From: Nonomuraea helvata
GTDB taxonomy: Bacteria > Actinomycetota > Actinomycetes > Streptosporangiales > Streptosporangiaceae
Length of the DNA: 64,000 bases
Direction of reading: 5' to 3'
Assembly (NCBI RefSeq): GCF_039535785.1
Contig: NZ_BAAAXV010000001.1
Span: forward strand, 2,852,001 to 2,916,000
Below are positions 27,091-35,660 of the stretch, piece by piece. A model generated the notes under the pieces. The model was not told the origin of the DNA. It saw nothing but the letters and a program-made list of their open reading frames with translations, and searched no databases. Position 1 is the stretch's first letter. Every line of letters begins with the position of its first letter. A program made the translations under genes and the position numbers.

Positions 27091-28644
27091 ATGAGGACCA
27101 CGACCGGCGCCGACCGGGCGGAGATCCGCGAGGAGCTCTCCCGCACCGCCTACGACCTGCTCGTCATTGGCGGTGGCATCCTCGGCACGTCGGTGACCTG
27201 GATGGCCGCCCAGGCCGGGCTGCGGGTGGCCATGGTGGACGCGGGCGACTTCGCCGGCGCCACCTCCAGCGCCTCGTCCAAGCTCGTCCACGGCGGCCTG
27301 CGTTACCTGCAGACCGGCAACGTCAGGCTGGTCGCCGAGAACCACCGCGAGCGCCGCGCCCTGGCCGCCGACATCGCCCCGCACCTGGTCAAGCCGCTGA
27401 CGTTCCTGGTGCCCATCTACAAGGGCGGGCCGCACGGGGCGGCCAAGCTGGGTGCGGGGGTGTTCCTGTACTCGGCGCTGTCGGTGTTCGGCGACGGCAT
27501 GGGCAAGGTGATCACTCCGCACCAGGCTCTCTCCAAGGTTCCGGCGCTGCGCACCGAGGGCCTGCGGGCCGCCGCCGTCTACGGCGACCACCAGATGAAC
27601 GACAGCCGCGTCGCGGTCATGACCGTCCGGGCCGCCGTGGACGCGGGCGCCGTCGTGCTCAACCACGCCGAGGTCGTCGGACTGCGCCAGACCGGAGCGG
27701 GCACGGTCATCGGTGCCGAGCTGCGCGACCGGCTCGACGGCACCGAGTTCGGCGTCTCGGCCCGGCTCGTGCTGAACGCCACCGGGCCGTGGGTGGACCA
27801 CCTGCGGCGCATGGAGGACCCGGGCGCGGCGCCGAGCATCCGGCTGTCCAAGGGAGCCCACCTGGTCCTGCGCCGCCACGAGCCGTGGAAGGCCGCGCTG
27901 ACCACGCCGATCGACAAGTACCGGGTGTCGTTCGCCATCCCGTGGGAGGACCACCTGCTGCTCGGCACCACGGACGAGGCGTACGAGGGCGACCCGGGCG
28001 CGGTGGGCGTCACCGAGGCCGACATCGCCCAGATCCTGGACGAGGCCGGCCACGCGGTACGCGACTCCCAGGTCAGGCGCGAGGACATCACCTACGCCTT
28101 CGCCGGCCTGCGGGTGCTGCCCGGCGGGCCCGGCCAGGTGACGGCGGCCAAACGGGAGACGGTGGTGACCAGGGGCGTGGGCGGCATGCTCTCGGTGGCG
28201 GGCGGCAAGTGGACCACCTACCGCCACATCGGCAGGCATGTCCTCGACACGCTCGCCCACCTGCCGGGGCAGCCGCTGGGCGACGACCTGGCAGACATCC
28301 TGCCCGCCGTACCGCTCCCGGGCGTGGCCAGCCCCGACGCCGTGGCCATGCGGCTGTGGACCGACCGCGACCCGGGCGCGCGCATGGACCCGCTGGTCGC
28401 CAGGCATCTGGCCACGCATTACGGCTCGATCGCGTTCGACCTGGCCCGGCTCATCCGCGAGGACCCCGCGCTCGGCGAGCGCATCCACCCGGACGGTCCC
28501 GACATCTGGGCCCAGGCTGTCTACGCGCGCGACCGCGAGTGGGCGGCCACGGTGGACGACGTCGTACGCCGCCGCACGACGCTCACGGTCCGCGGCCTGG
28601 ACACACCCGACGTACGGGACAGGATCCAGGAGTTGCTCGGCTGA
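27091..28644 (+). CDS. glpD: Glycerol-3-phosphate dehydrogenase (FAD)
   Basis: Oxidises glycerol-3-phosphate to dihydroxyacetone phosphate, passing electrons to quinone. The 517-residue protein has the FAD loop DLLVIGGGILGTSV, SSKLVHGGLRYLQTGN, MNDSRVAVMTVRAA and LVLNATGPWVDHLR. The C-terminal domain (SVAGGKWTTYRHIG onward) is typical of GlpD. ATG 27091 has AGGGAG eight bases upstream. It completes the regulator-kinase-dehydrogenase operon, which lacks a glycerol facilitator gene. Confidence 0.95.
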   Translation: MRTTTGADRAEIREELSRTAYDLLVIGGGILGTSVTWMAAQAGLRVAMVDAGDFAGATSSASSKLVHGGLRYLQTGNVRLVAENHRERRALAADIAPHLVKPLTFLVPIYKGGPHGAAKLGAGVFLYSALSVFGDGMGKVITPHQALSKVPALRTEGLRAAAVYGDHQMNDSRVAVMTVRAAVDAGAVVLNHAEVVGLRQTGAGTVIGAELRDRLDGTEFGVSARLVLNATGPWVDHLRRMEDPGAAPSIRLSKGAHLVLRRHEPWKAALTTPIDKYRVSFAIPWEDHLLLGTTDEAYEGDPGAVGVTEADIAQILDEAGHAVRDSQVRREDITYAFAGLRVLPGGPGQVTAAKRETVVTRGVGGMLSVAGGKWTTYRHIGRHVLDTLAHLPGQPLGDDLADILPAVPLPGVASPDAVAMRLWTDRDPGARMDPLVARHLATHYGSIAFDLARLIREDPALGERIHPDGPDIWAQAVYARDREWAATVDDVVRRRTTLTVRGLDTPDVRDRIQELLG

Positions 28645-28708
28645 TCCCAGGGCCGACACGAGGGCCTGACAGTGGTCTGGCCGTCCGGCGGCTGGGAAGG
28701 GGGGTGGC

Positions 28709-29200
28709 ATGTGCACTCCCATGAACCAAGCCCTGATCCGTCACTTCTGCGATCTTCGCGACGGCATCCACGGCCAGGCCGTCTCGCGGGAGGACAAGGA
28801 GCGCCTGTTCGCCACGGCCACCGAACTGCTGGACCCGGTGGCGCGCAGAGCCCTCGACGAGGTCAACGCCGACCTGCTGCTCGGCACCGGTGAAGTGGTG
28901 GCGAGCGGGGTCACCCGGTCCCGCGAGGGCGGGCTCAACGCGATGTGGTCGCTGACGTGGCCGGAGCAGCGCGCCAGCCACGTCCAGCCGATCGCCGTCG
29001 TGGCCCATTACGGGTGCGACTTCCACCACCCGCACCTGCGGGGGAACACGGTCGGTGACTGGCCGTTGAACGTCTTCGACGCGGCGGACGCGGAAGCGCA
29101 GCTCGACACGTTGCGCGTGATCGCCGCCGGCGACGCCCACAACCTGGTCTTCCAGGAGAGCTACCACCTCATGCCCGCCATCGAGACCCCGGTCTCCTGA
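28709..29200 (+). CDS. Conserved-looking small protein, family not recognised
   Basis: 163 residues, soluble. The N-terminal half is helical with ARRALDEVNADLLLGTGE. The C-terminal half has HYGCDFHHPHLRG and VFQESYHLMPA, in which several His, Cys and Asp residues could hold a metal. No signal peptide or membrane segment. ATG 28709 has AGGGGGG six bases upstream; ATG 28721 is an alternative. It lies 64 bases after glpD and ends near a strong terminator. Confidence 0.65.
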   Translation: MCTPMNQALIRHFCDLRDGIHGQAVSREDKERLFATATELLDPVARRALDEVNADLLLGTGEVVASGVTRSREGGLNAMWSLTWPEQRASHVQPIAVVAHYGCDFHHPHLRGNTVGDWPLNVFDAADAEAQLDTLRVIAAGDAHNLVFQESYHLMPAIETPVS

Positions 29201-29268
29201 GGGATGGGTGCGTAACACCCCTGAACGCCCCTCCGAGCAACGCGGCGTTCCCGGATCAAGGCGCTCAT

Positions 29269-29297
29269 CCACGGGCGGCGGGTGGCGCCGCCCGTGG
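29269..29297. terminator. Bidirectional terminator between the 28.7-kb gene and malic enzyme
   Basis: A perfect 12-base-pair stem, CCACGGGCGGCG (29269-29280) with CGCCGCCCGTGG (29286-29297), and a five-base GGTGG loop, between convergent genes. Confidence 0.85.
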
Positions 29298-29313
29298 CTC
29301 GCCGTACCGAGCC

Positions 29314-30723
29314 TTACGCCTCGGTGAAGCCCCGCGCACGTCCGCCGGCGGATTCGCGCACGGCGGCGGCGACGGCGGCCGCCACGTCGGGGTGGAACAC
29401 GCTGGGGATGATGTAGTTGGGACCCAGCTCCTCCGGCGTCACGACGGCGGCGAGGGCGCCGGCGGCGGCCAGCAGCATCTCCTGCGTCACCCCGTCCGCC
29501 TGCGCGTCCAGCAGCCCGCGGAAGACGCCGGGGAAGGCCAGCACGTTGTTGATCTGGTTGGGGTAGTCGGAGCGCCCCGTGGCCACCACGGCCGCGTGCT
29601 CGCGGGCGTCGTCGGGCGACACCTCAGGCTCCGGGTTGGCCAGCGCGAACACCACCGCGTCCTTGGCCATCGTGGCGATGTCGTCACCGGTCAGGATGCC
29701 CGGCGCGGAGACGCCCACGAAGACGTCGGCGTCCTTGACCGCCCCCCGCAGGTCGCCCGAGTAGCCTTCGGCGTTGGTGTGGTCGGCGATCCACTGCAGC
29801 GACTCGTCGAGGTCGTCGCGCCCGCGGTGCACGGCACCCAGGTAGTCGCACACGACCACGTTGCGCGCGCCGGCCGCCAGCAGCAGCCGCAGCACCGCGT
29901 TGCCGGCCGCGCCCGCGCCCGCCATGGTGATCTTGACATTCTCGATGCCCTTGTTGACGACCCGCAGCGCGTTGGTGAGGGCGGCGAGCACGCAGATCGC
30001 CGTGCCGTGCTGGTCGTCGTGGAAGACGGGGATGTCGAGCAGCTCGCGCAGCCGCCGCTCCACCTCGAAGCAGCGCGGCGCGCCGATGTCCTCGAGGTTG
30101 ATCCCGCCGAACCCGGGCGCGATCACCTGCACCGTGCGGACGATCTCGTCGACGTCCTGCGTGTCGAGGCAGATCGGCCAGGCGTCGATGCCCGCGAACC
30201 GCTTGAACAGCGCCGCCTTGCCCTCCATCACCGGCAGCGCGGCCTCGGGGCCGATGTTGCCCAGCCCCAGCACGGCCGAGCCGTCGGTGACGACGGCGAC
30301 CGTGTTGCGCTTGATGGTCAGCCGCCTGGCGTCCTCCTTGTTGCGCGCGATGGCCATCGACACGCGCGCCACGCCCGGCGTGTACGCCATGGACAGCTCG
30401 TCGCGGTTGCGCAGCGGCACCTTCGACTTCATCTCGATCTTGCCGCCGAGGTGCATGAGGAACGTGCGGTCGGACACCTTGTGGATGACGACGCCCTCGA
30501 CGGCCTCGAGCTGGTCGACGATGGTCTGGGCGTGGTCGGTGTCCCTGGCCGCGCAGGTCACGTCGATGCGGAGCTTCTCATGGCCCGCGTTGCTGACGTC
30601 GAGGGCGGTGACGACACCTCCTGCCGACTCTACGGCGTGGGTGAGCTGGCTGACGGCCTTGCCGCCGGCCGGAACCTCGAGACGCACGGTGATGGAGTAC
30701 GACACACTCGGGACGGTCGCCAC
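29314..30723 (-). CDS. NAD-dependent malic enzyme with N-terminal ACT domain
   Basis: Converts malate to pyruvate and CO2. 469 residues: an ACT-like N-terminal domain (1-80, SYSITVRLEVPAGGKAVSQL), then the malic domain (LSMAYTPGVARVSMAIA, GLGNIGPEAALPVMEGKAAL, DIPVFHDDQHGTAI) and the NAD domain with MAGAGAAGNAVLRLLL. It ends with the common FALANPEPEVSPDDA region. GTG 30723 has AAGGAG eight bases upstream. The ACT domain probably mediates allosteric control by a small molecule. Confidence 0.93.
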   Translation of the reverse strand: MATVPSVSYSITVRLEVPAGGKAVSQLTHAVESAGGVVTALDVSNAGHEKLRIDVTCAARDTDHAQTIVDQLEAVEGVVIHKVSDRTFLMHLGGKIEMKSKVPLRNRDELSMAYTPGVARVSMAIARNKEDARRLTIKRNTVAVVTDGSAVLGLGNIGPEAALPVMEGKAALFKRFAGIDAWPICLDTQDVDEIVRTVQVIAPGFGGINLEDIGAPRCFEVERRLRELLDIPVFHDDQHGTAICVLAALTNALRVVNKGIENVKITMAGAGAAGNAVLRLLLAAGARNVVVCDYLGAVHRGRDDLDESLQWIADHTNAEGYSGDLRGAVKDADVFVGVSAPGILTGDDIATMAKDAVVFALANPEPEVSPDDAREHAAVVATGRSDYPNQINNVLAFPGVFRGLLDAQADGVTQEMLLAAAGALAAVVTPEELGPNYIIPSVFHPDVAAAVAAAVRESAGGRARGFTEA

Positions 30724-30779
30724 GTCAATCGCTCCTTCGGGACTGACCAAGAATGTCCCCCATGATAGGGCTCCCCAGG

Positions 30780-31409
30780 TCAGTCCAGTGCCTCGGCCGC
30801 CGTGACGATCAGATCGACGCATGCCGGAACGGGGATCGTGGTGCTGTCGATCACCAGGTGATATTGACAGGGGTCAGTCGGATCCACCCGGTAGAAGTGG
30901 CGTACGTAGGACACCCTGGCGCGGTCGTTGTCCTCGATGATCTTGCGGGCGTCGCGCTCGCTCATCCCGCCGAGCGTGGCCGTCTGCCGGATCCTGCGCC
31001 TGACCGGCGCGTCGAGCCGGACGTGCAGCGCGCCCGGATGGTCGGCCAGCACCACGGCCCCGGCCCGGCCGAGGAACACCCCGCCCTGGTCGCCGGCCAT
31101 GTCCTTGAGCATGCGTTCGGTACGGCGGACGAACTCCTCGGGCGCGAGCGGCATCGCGCCCGGCACGTACATGTCCACACCGCCGAAGGTGACCGTGGGC
31201 AGCCGCATCGCACCCGAGAGCAGCCTGCCGAGGCCGTGTTCGGCCCGGTCGTCGTGGGCCAGCGCCTCCTCCAGCGTGCAGCCCAGCTCCTGGGCCACGG
31301 CGCTGGGGATGGCGCGGTCGACGAACGGCACGCCGAGACGCTCCGCGACGGCCGGGCCGATCTGGCTGCCGGCCGTGCCGTATGTCGCGGATATGGTGAC
31401 GACCCGCAT
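30780..31409 (-). CDS. Cytidylate kinase-like family protein
   Basis: 209 residues. The N-terminal VVTISATYGTAGSQIGPAVAERL is a P-loop variant, ADHPGALHVRLDAPVRRRI and DNDRARVSYVRHFYRVD match the cytidylate kinase-like family, and it ends with YHLVIDSTTIPV. This family is distinct from true CMP kinase, and the phosphate acceptor is unknown. ATG 31409. Confidence 0.85.
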   Translation of the reverse strand: MRVVTISATYGTAGSQIGPAVAERLGVPFVDRAIPSAVAQELGCTLEEALAHDDRAEHGLGRLLSGAMRLPTVTFGGVDMYVPGAMPLAPEEFVRRTERMLKDMAGDQGGVFLGRAGAVVLADHPGALHVRLDAPVRRRIRQTATLGGMSERDARKIIEDNDRARVSYVRHFYRVDPTDPCQYHLVIDSTTIPVPACVDLIVTAAEALD

Positions 31410-31418
31410 ACACCCAGG

Positions 31419-32366
31419 TTAGAACAGGGCGCTCGCCAAAGCTCTACGGGCTTTCGCCAAAGATGGGTCGTCGGCCGGCAACGCGTCGAACAAGCCGAGC
31501 AGGTGACGCCTGGCCTTGTCGCGCTCGTCGCCCGAGGTGCGCTTGACCACGGCGATGATGCGGGCGAACGCCTCGTCGACCGAGCCGGACAGCATCTCCA
31601 GGTCGGCGGCGAGCAGGTGCGCGTCGATGTCGTCCGGGGCCTGCAGACGCCGCTGGACGTCCGCGTGGTCGACGCCCTCGGTGCGCCTGATCAGGTTGAC
31701 GCCGGCCAGGCCCATCTTGGCGTCCTCGTCGCCGGGCGCGCGGGCCAGCAGGCGCTCGTAGGCCGCCGCCGCGGCGTCGAGGTCGCCCTTCTCGATGGCC
31801 TGCTCGGCGGCCAGGATGTCGGGGTCGACCGGCGGCCCCACCGGCTCCTCCTGCCCGCCGGGCGCCGTCTCGGGCCGGGCGCCGGGGTTGGCCTGGTAGA
31901 ACTGCTCGACCGCGCCCATCAGCTCGTCGAGCCAGCGGCGCACCTCCTGCTCGGGCAGCACCTGCTGGAAGCCGGTGACGGCCTGCCCCTGGAAGATCGC
32001 CAGCACTGTCGGCACGGCCTGCACGCGCAGCGCCTGGGCGATCTGCGGGCTGGTGTCGACGTTGACCTTGGCCAGCACGGCCCGGCCGCCGAGCTCGCCG
32101 ACCACCTTCTCCAGCACCGGGCTGAGCTGGGAACTGCCCGGCGCCCTCGGCGACCACAGGTCGAGGACCACGGGCACGGTCATCGACCGGTCGATGACCT
32201 CGGTCGTGAACGTCTCCTCGGTCACGTCGACGACCGAGGCCGACGAGGCCGCCTGGGGACCCGCCGCCTCCCGCCGGGCCTGCGCCTCAAGGGCCTGCTT
32301 GCGCGCGCCCAGGTCAATCGCTCCGTAGAGCGACCCGGGCCTAGAGAAGTCCGCCATGCTCTTCAT
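31419..32366 (-). CDS. Thioredoxin-fold/TPR protein, YbbN-like
   Basis: 315 residues. Residues about 40-150 form a thioredoxin fold: VPVVLDLWSPRAPGSSQLSP, VNVDTSPQIAQALRVQAVPT and FQGQAVTGF. The CxxC active site is replaced by residues without cysteine (WSPRAPGS), so it is not a disulfide reductase. The C-terminal half (about 185-315) is helical with TPR-like repeats (DLDAAAAAYERLLARAPGDED). This matches the YbbN/CnoX-like co-chaperone layout, where the fold holds clients; the role here is inferred. ATG 32366, or 32357 three codons later. Confidence 0.85.
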   Translation of the reverse strand: MKSMADFSRPGSLYGAIDLGARKQALEAQARREAAGPQAASSASVVDVTEETFTTEVIDRSMTVPVVLDLWSPRAPGSSQLSPVLEKVVGELGGRAVLAKVNVDTSPQIAQALRVQAVPTVLAIFQGQAVTGFQQVLPEQEVRRWLDELMGAVEQFYQANPGARPETAPGGQEEPVGPPVDPDILAAEQAIEKGDLDAAAAAYERLLARAPGDEDAKMGLAGVNLIRRTEGVDHADVQRRLQAPDDIDAHLLAADLEMLSGSVDEAFARIIAVVKRTSGDERDKARRHLLGLFDALPADDPSLAKARRALASALF

Positions 32367-32391
32367 CTTGCCGCATTGTCGAGGCGACGAG

Positions 32392-32913
32392 TCACTCGCC
32401 GCCCTCTTGGAAGTCTCCCGCCGCCACCCTGAGGGTGCGCAGGTGGGCGAACATCTGGTGGAGTTCGTCCTCGGCGTACATCGTCAGGCCGAACTCGGCG
32501 TCCATCAGGTCGCGGGTGGCCCGCTCCACGACGTCCCTGCCGGTCTTGGTGATCTCGGCGAGCACGCCGCGCCCGTCGCGCGGGTTGGGCAGCCGGATGA
32601 CGAAACCGGACTTCTCCAGCCTGTCCACCGTGTTCGTGACGCTCGTGGGATGGACCATCAGCCGTTCGCCGATCTTGGACAGCGGGAGCGCGCCCGTCTT
32701 GCTGAAGGTCAGCAGGACGAGGGCCTCGTACCGGGCGAACGTCAGGCCGTACGGCTTGAGCAGGGCGTCGAGCTGCGACAGCAGGATCTGGTGTGCTCGC
32801 ATGATCGAGGTCACCGCGGCCATGGCGGCGGAGGGCCCGAAGTGGGCACGCCAGCTCTCCGCGGCGCGGTCGATGGGGTCGAACGGCAGGTTGAGCGGCT
32901 TGGGCTGCGACAC
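32392..32913 (-). CDS. MarR-family transcriptional regulator
   Basis: 173 residues with the winged helix: EALVLLTFSKTGALPLSKIG, VHPTSVTNTVDRLEKSGFVI and NPRDGRGVLAEITKTGRDV. A leaderless start is likely: GTG 32913 follows a TAGCGT -10-like hexamer after a few bases, and conserved sequence begins PKPLNLPFDPI. The gene is adjacent to the YbbN-like gene, 25 bases from its start. Its target is unknown. Confidence 0.85.
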   Translation of the reverse strand: MSQPKPLNLPFDPIDRAAESWRAHFGPSAAMAAVTSIMRAHQILLSQLDALLKPYGLTFARYEALVLLTFSKTGALPLSKIGERLMVHPTSVTNTVDRLEKSGFVIRLPNPRDGRGVLAEITKTGRDVVERATRDLMDAEFGLTMYAEDELHQMFAHLRTLRVAAGDFQEGGE

Positions 32914-33058
32914 AGCGCATACGCTAGCGCGCCGGTCATCCCGGTTCGTCCGGTGACCTGGAGCAACAGGCGTCCCCGCTTGACCAAGAATACGGACGTC
33001 AATCATCACGCTCAGTTATGGTTCTCGTACACATGGTGACGCGGAAGCCAAGTCCATG

Positions 33059-33076
33059 GGCCTGTGGGGACAGGCC
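33059..33076. promoter_or_regulatory. Inverted repeat upstream of the 33-kb membrane protein gene
   Basis: GGCCTGT (33059-33065) and ACAGGCC (33070-33076) around GGGG, about 65 bases before the membrane protein gene. It is an operator or a hairpin in the leader; nothing else is seen between the MarR gene and this gene, apart from a nine-codon frame from 33121. Confidence 0.35.
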
Positions 33077-33142
33077 GGACTGACCGTTTTCGTCTTGCCG
33101 AGGGGCACGGGGGGTGCTTGATGAACGTCAACGGGGAAAAGG

Positions 33143-34513
33143 GTGCGTGAGCACGCGGGCGTTTCACGAGAGGAGCTGAAACACAGCGCGGCCGTCACGG
33201 TGGCCGTGCTCCTGGCTCTCGGCCTGGTGGCGGCGTGGAACGTCCTGATACCCGGCGTGGACGCGTGGGAGAACATCGTGGCCGCCGTCATCGGCTCGCT
33301 GCGGATGACCGGGCCCGTGGCCGCGGCGTTCGCGGCCTGGGTGGCGCTGCGCAAGCGCAGGGCGTTGCGCGGGCGGTCGCTCACGACGTGGCGCGCGCTG
33401 AAGGCGCCGCTGGCGATCGTGGTGGTCGTCATGTGCTCGTTCGGGGCGACGGTGCTGGTGCTGGCGGTCAAGACGGTGATCACCGACCAGGCGGGGCGCC
33501 TGAGCCTGTCCGGTCTCGGGATGGGCATGGCGGGGCTGGCCCTGTACTCGGTGATCGGGTGGGTGGCCGGGTGGGTGCTGCCCAGGGCGTTCACGCCGCC
33601 CCTGGCAGGGCTCGCCTGTTACGGATTGTTCTCGTGGCTGGCCGAGGACCGCGGCTGGGCCGACAAGCTGGCGCCCGGCACCGGGGAGCCGTACGACCTG
33701 TTCCAGGGGTTGAGCGGGGCGCCGTTCTTCGACCAGACCATCTGGCTGCTCGGCCTCACGGCGGCGCTGCTGCTCGGCTGGGCGGCGCTGGTGACCAGGC
33801 AGGCGCTGGTGCTGGCGTGCGCGCTGCTGTCGGTTTTGGCGGCCGGGACGGGCGTGGCCAGGATGCTGGCCGAGCCCAAGCCGGCCGCGGCCGTGGACAT
33901 CGCGTACAGCTGCCAGGACTGGCCGATCACGGTGTGTGTGCATCCGGGGATGCGGGCGGGGCTGACCGAGCTGGGCGCGACGTTCACGCAGATCGCCTCG
34001 CGGCTGGCGGGCACGCCCGCGGCGTTCACGCGGGTGGAGCAGCGGCCGCTGGAGGAGGAGCTGAGGCCGTCGAACGGGCTGGCGCCCATCCATGTGCCCG
34101 ACCTCTCCGCGGGGTTCGCCGAGGAGGCCGCGTACGAGTACATCGAGTCCCTGGCCGCCCGCTGCCAGGGCACGGTGGCGGACGGCTACCGGGAGATCGT
34201 GATGGCGTGGCTGCGCGGGGAGCCGCTGCCCGGGGGCCCGCTGCCCGAGCACCAGTACGCGGCGTCGTGGTTCTCGTGGCTGAGCGAGCACCAGCGGAGG
34301 GAGTGGCTGCGGATGTTCTACAGCGACTTCCAGAACTGCGGCCTGTCGAGCACGCACTTCGGCGGAGGCCCGGCGCGGGCGCAGGTGGCGCCGTCGTCGG
34401 CCCACCCGTCGCCGGAGTCGACCCACGTGTATCCGGTGTACCCGGAGACCGAGGGCACGCCCAACTCGGCGCCCAGCACGTCCATGGCCGGCTTGGGATC
34501 CCCGACCGACTGA
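33143..34513 (+). CDS. Multi-pass membrane protein, family uncertain
   Basis: 456 residues. Six hydrophobic segments lie in the first 240 residues (for example VTVAVLLALGLVAAW, PLAIVVVVMCSFGATVLV, LALYSVIGWVAGWVLP, LGLTAALLLGWAALV). They resemble the permease body of actinobacterial ABC-2-type or unknown exporters. The C-terminal 190 residues are soluble, with scattered cysteines and a Pro/Ser-rich end. No ATPase gene is next to it. GTG 33143 has a GGGGAAAAGG site just upstream. Function unknown. Confidence 0.6.
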   Translation: MREHAGVSREELKHSAAVTVAVLLALGLVAAWNVLIPGVDAWENIVAAVIGSLRMTGPVAAAFAAWVALRKRRALRGRSLTTWRALKAPLAIVVVVMCSFGATVLVLAVKTVITDQAGRLSLSGLGMGMAGLALYSVIGWVAGWVLPRAFTPPLAGLACYGLFSWLAEDRGWADKLAPGTGEPYDLFQGLSGAPFFDQTIWLLGLTAALLLGWAALVTRQALVLACALLSVLAAGTGVARMLAEPKPAAAVDIAYSCQDWPITVCVHPGMRAGLTELGATFTQIASRLAGTPAAFTRVEQRPLEEELRPSNGLAPIHVPDLSAGFAEEAAYEYIESLAARCQGTVADGYREIVMAWLRGEPLPGGPLPEHQYAASWFSWLSEHQRREWLRMFYSDFQNCGLSSTHFGGGPARAQVAPSSAHPSPESTHVYPVYPETEGTPNSAPSTSMAGLGSPTD

Positions 34514-34580
34514 CGGCCGGATTGGAAGATGTCACCTGACGGCTGGGAATGGTGATCGCCGGGCGGGTAGTCATGCTCGC

Positions 34581-35252
34581 ATGACGACTTCCCGTACGTT
34601 GCCGCCCGGGGTCACCCCCGAGCGGCGCCGCAGGTGGCGATATGTAGCGGGGCTCCTCGTCCTGGCGGTCCTGCTCGTCGTGGGCGGCCGCCTGGCCTGG
34701 ACCTGGCTGAACCCGCTCGGAGAGCGGAGCATCGACCGCAGCCAGCCGGTCCTCCTGCAGTCGATCAAGGACCTGAGCCGTTTCGAGGCCGCGACCGGGA
34801 ACTTCCAGGTCGTCGTGGACCTGGAGAAGGACGCCAACTTCCTGCCCGACTCGATCAAGGGCACCCGCACGCTGTTCGTGGGTGCCGGCGGGGTGGACGC
34901 GTACGTGGACTTCTCCGGCCTGGCCACGAACGCGGTGACGGTCTCCGAGGACCGCACCCAGGCGACCGTGCGCCTGCCCCGGGCGCAACTGGAGAAGCCG
35001 AACCTGGACAACAGCCGGTCGTACGTGTACGCGCAGCAGCGCGGCCTGTTCGACCGGGTGCATGACTTCCTGTCCGGGTCGCCGAGCGATCAGCGTGAGC
35101 TGTACCTGCTGGCGGAGAAGAAGATCACCGAAGCGGCGGTCGCGAGCGACCTGCGCGCCCGCGCGGACGCCAACACCAAGGCGATGATGACGGGCCTGCT
35201 GAAATCGCTCGGTTTCACCAAGGTCACGGTGAAGTACACGGACGAGCCCTAG
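34581..35252 (+). CDS. DUF4230 membrane-anchored protein
   Basis: 223 residues. A Lys/Arg-rich N-terminus and one membrane segment (about 23-45, YVAGLLVLAVLLVVGGRLAW) anchor the protein. The outer domain begins SRFEAATGNFQVVVDLEKD and contains the DUF4230 pattern (TRTLFVGAGGVDAYVDFSGL, RVHDFLSGSPSDQRELY). This family is widespread and of unknown function. ATG 34581. A long hairpin region follows the stop. Confidence 0.85.
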   Translation: MTTSRTLPPGVTPERRRRWRYVAGLLVLAVLLVVGGRLAWTWLNPLGERSIDRSQPVLLQSIKDLSRFEAATGNFQVVVDLEKDANFLPDSIKGTRTLFVGAGGVDAYVDFSGLATNAVTVSEDRTQATVRLPRAQLEKPNLDNSRSYVYAQQRGLFDRVHDFLSGSPSDQRELYLLAEKKITEAAVASDLRARADANTKAMMTGLLKSLGFTKVTVKYTDEP

Positions 35253-35284
35253 CTCCCTATGGGTGCCTTAGTGCCTCTGCGCAC

Positions 35285-35363
35285 CCTCCTAAGGACCTCC
35301 CTATCTGCCCTTACGCCCTGAGATAGGGCATCCGCCCGATGTGTCGGGGAGGGCCTTAGGAGG
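35285..35363. promoter_or_regulatory. Long nested hairpin upstream of the 50-residue protein gene
   Basis: Outer arms CCTCCTAAGG (35285-35294) and CCTTAGGAGG (35354-35363) are perfectly complementary. Nested within them, CCCTATC (35299-35305) pairs with GATAGGG (35332-35338). The structure fills most of the 161-base gap between the DUF4230 stop and the small gene at 35414. It could be a DUF4230 terminator, an operator set or a structured 5' leader. No T-run follows. Confidence 0.5.
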
Positions 35364-35413
35364 AGTCTTAAGAGTGCAGGGAAGAAGAAGCACGAAACAC
35401 AAGGGGCACTCGG

Positions 35414-35566
35414 ATGAACGCCGAACTCGAATACTCCGTCATGCAGTACCGCGCCTCCGAACTCCGGCGGGCGGCCGCCGAGGAGCGGCGCGCGCGAGAG
35501 GCCGGCAAGGGCCTGCGGTCCGAGCGCCGTCACCGCTCGGTCCTCGCCAAGTTCCTCTCCTCATGA
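35414..35566 (+). CDS. Small basic helical protein of 50 residues
   Basis: Starts MNAELEYSVMQYRASELRRA, then continues with Glu/Arg-rich helix (EERRAREAGKGLRSERRHRS) and ends VLAKFLSS. No signal peptide. Size and composition resemble the short helical proteins common in actinomycetes, but I cannot assign a family. Support comes from a complete frame with a strong hairpin upstream and a terminator 13 bases after the stop, which frame it as a separate transcription unit. The ribosome site (AAGGGG about ten bases upstream) is fair. Confidence 0.6.
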   Translation: MNAELEYSVMQYRASELRRAAAEERRAREAGKGLRSERRHRSVLAKFLSS

Positions 35567-35578
35567 CCTCCCACAAGC

Positions 35579-35610
35579 AGCCCGGCCGCAGCCTCCCTCG
35601 CGGCCGGGCT
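35579..35610 (+). terminator. Terminator after the 50-residue protein gene
   Basis: AGCCCGGCCGC (35579-35589) pairs with GCGGCCGGGCT (35600-35610): an 11-base-pair stem with a ten-base loop, just after the stop at 35566. A smaller GCCCCC/GGGGGC hairpin follows directly at about 35616-35631. Confidence 0.75.
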
Positions 35611-35660
35611 GAACAGCCCCCGTAAGGGGGCCGGCGTCACGGGTTCATGACGCGAGCGCC

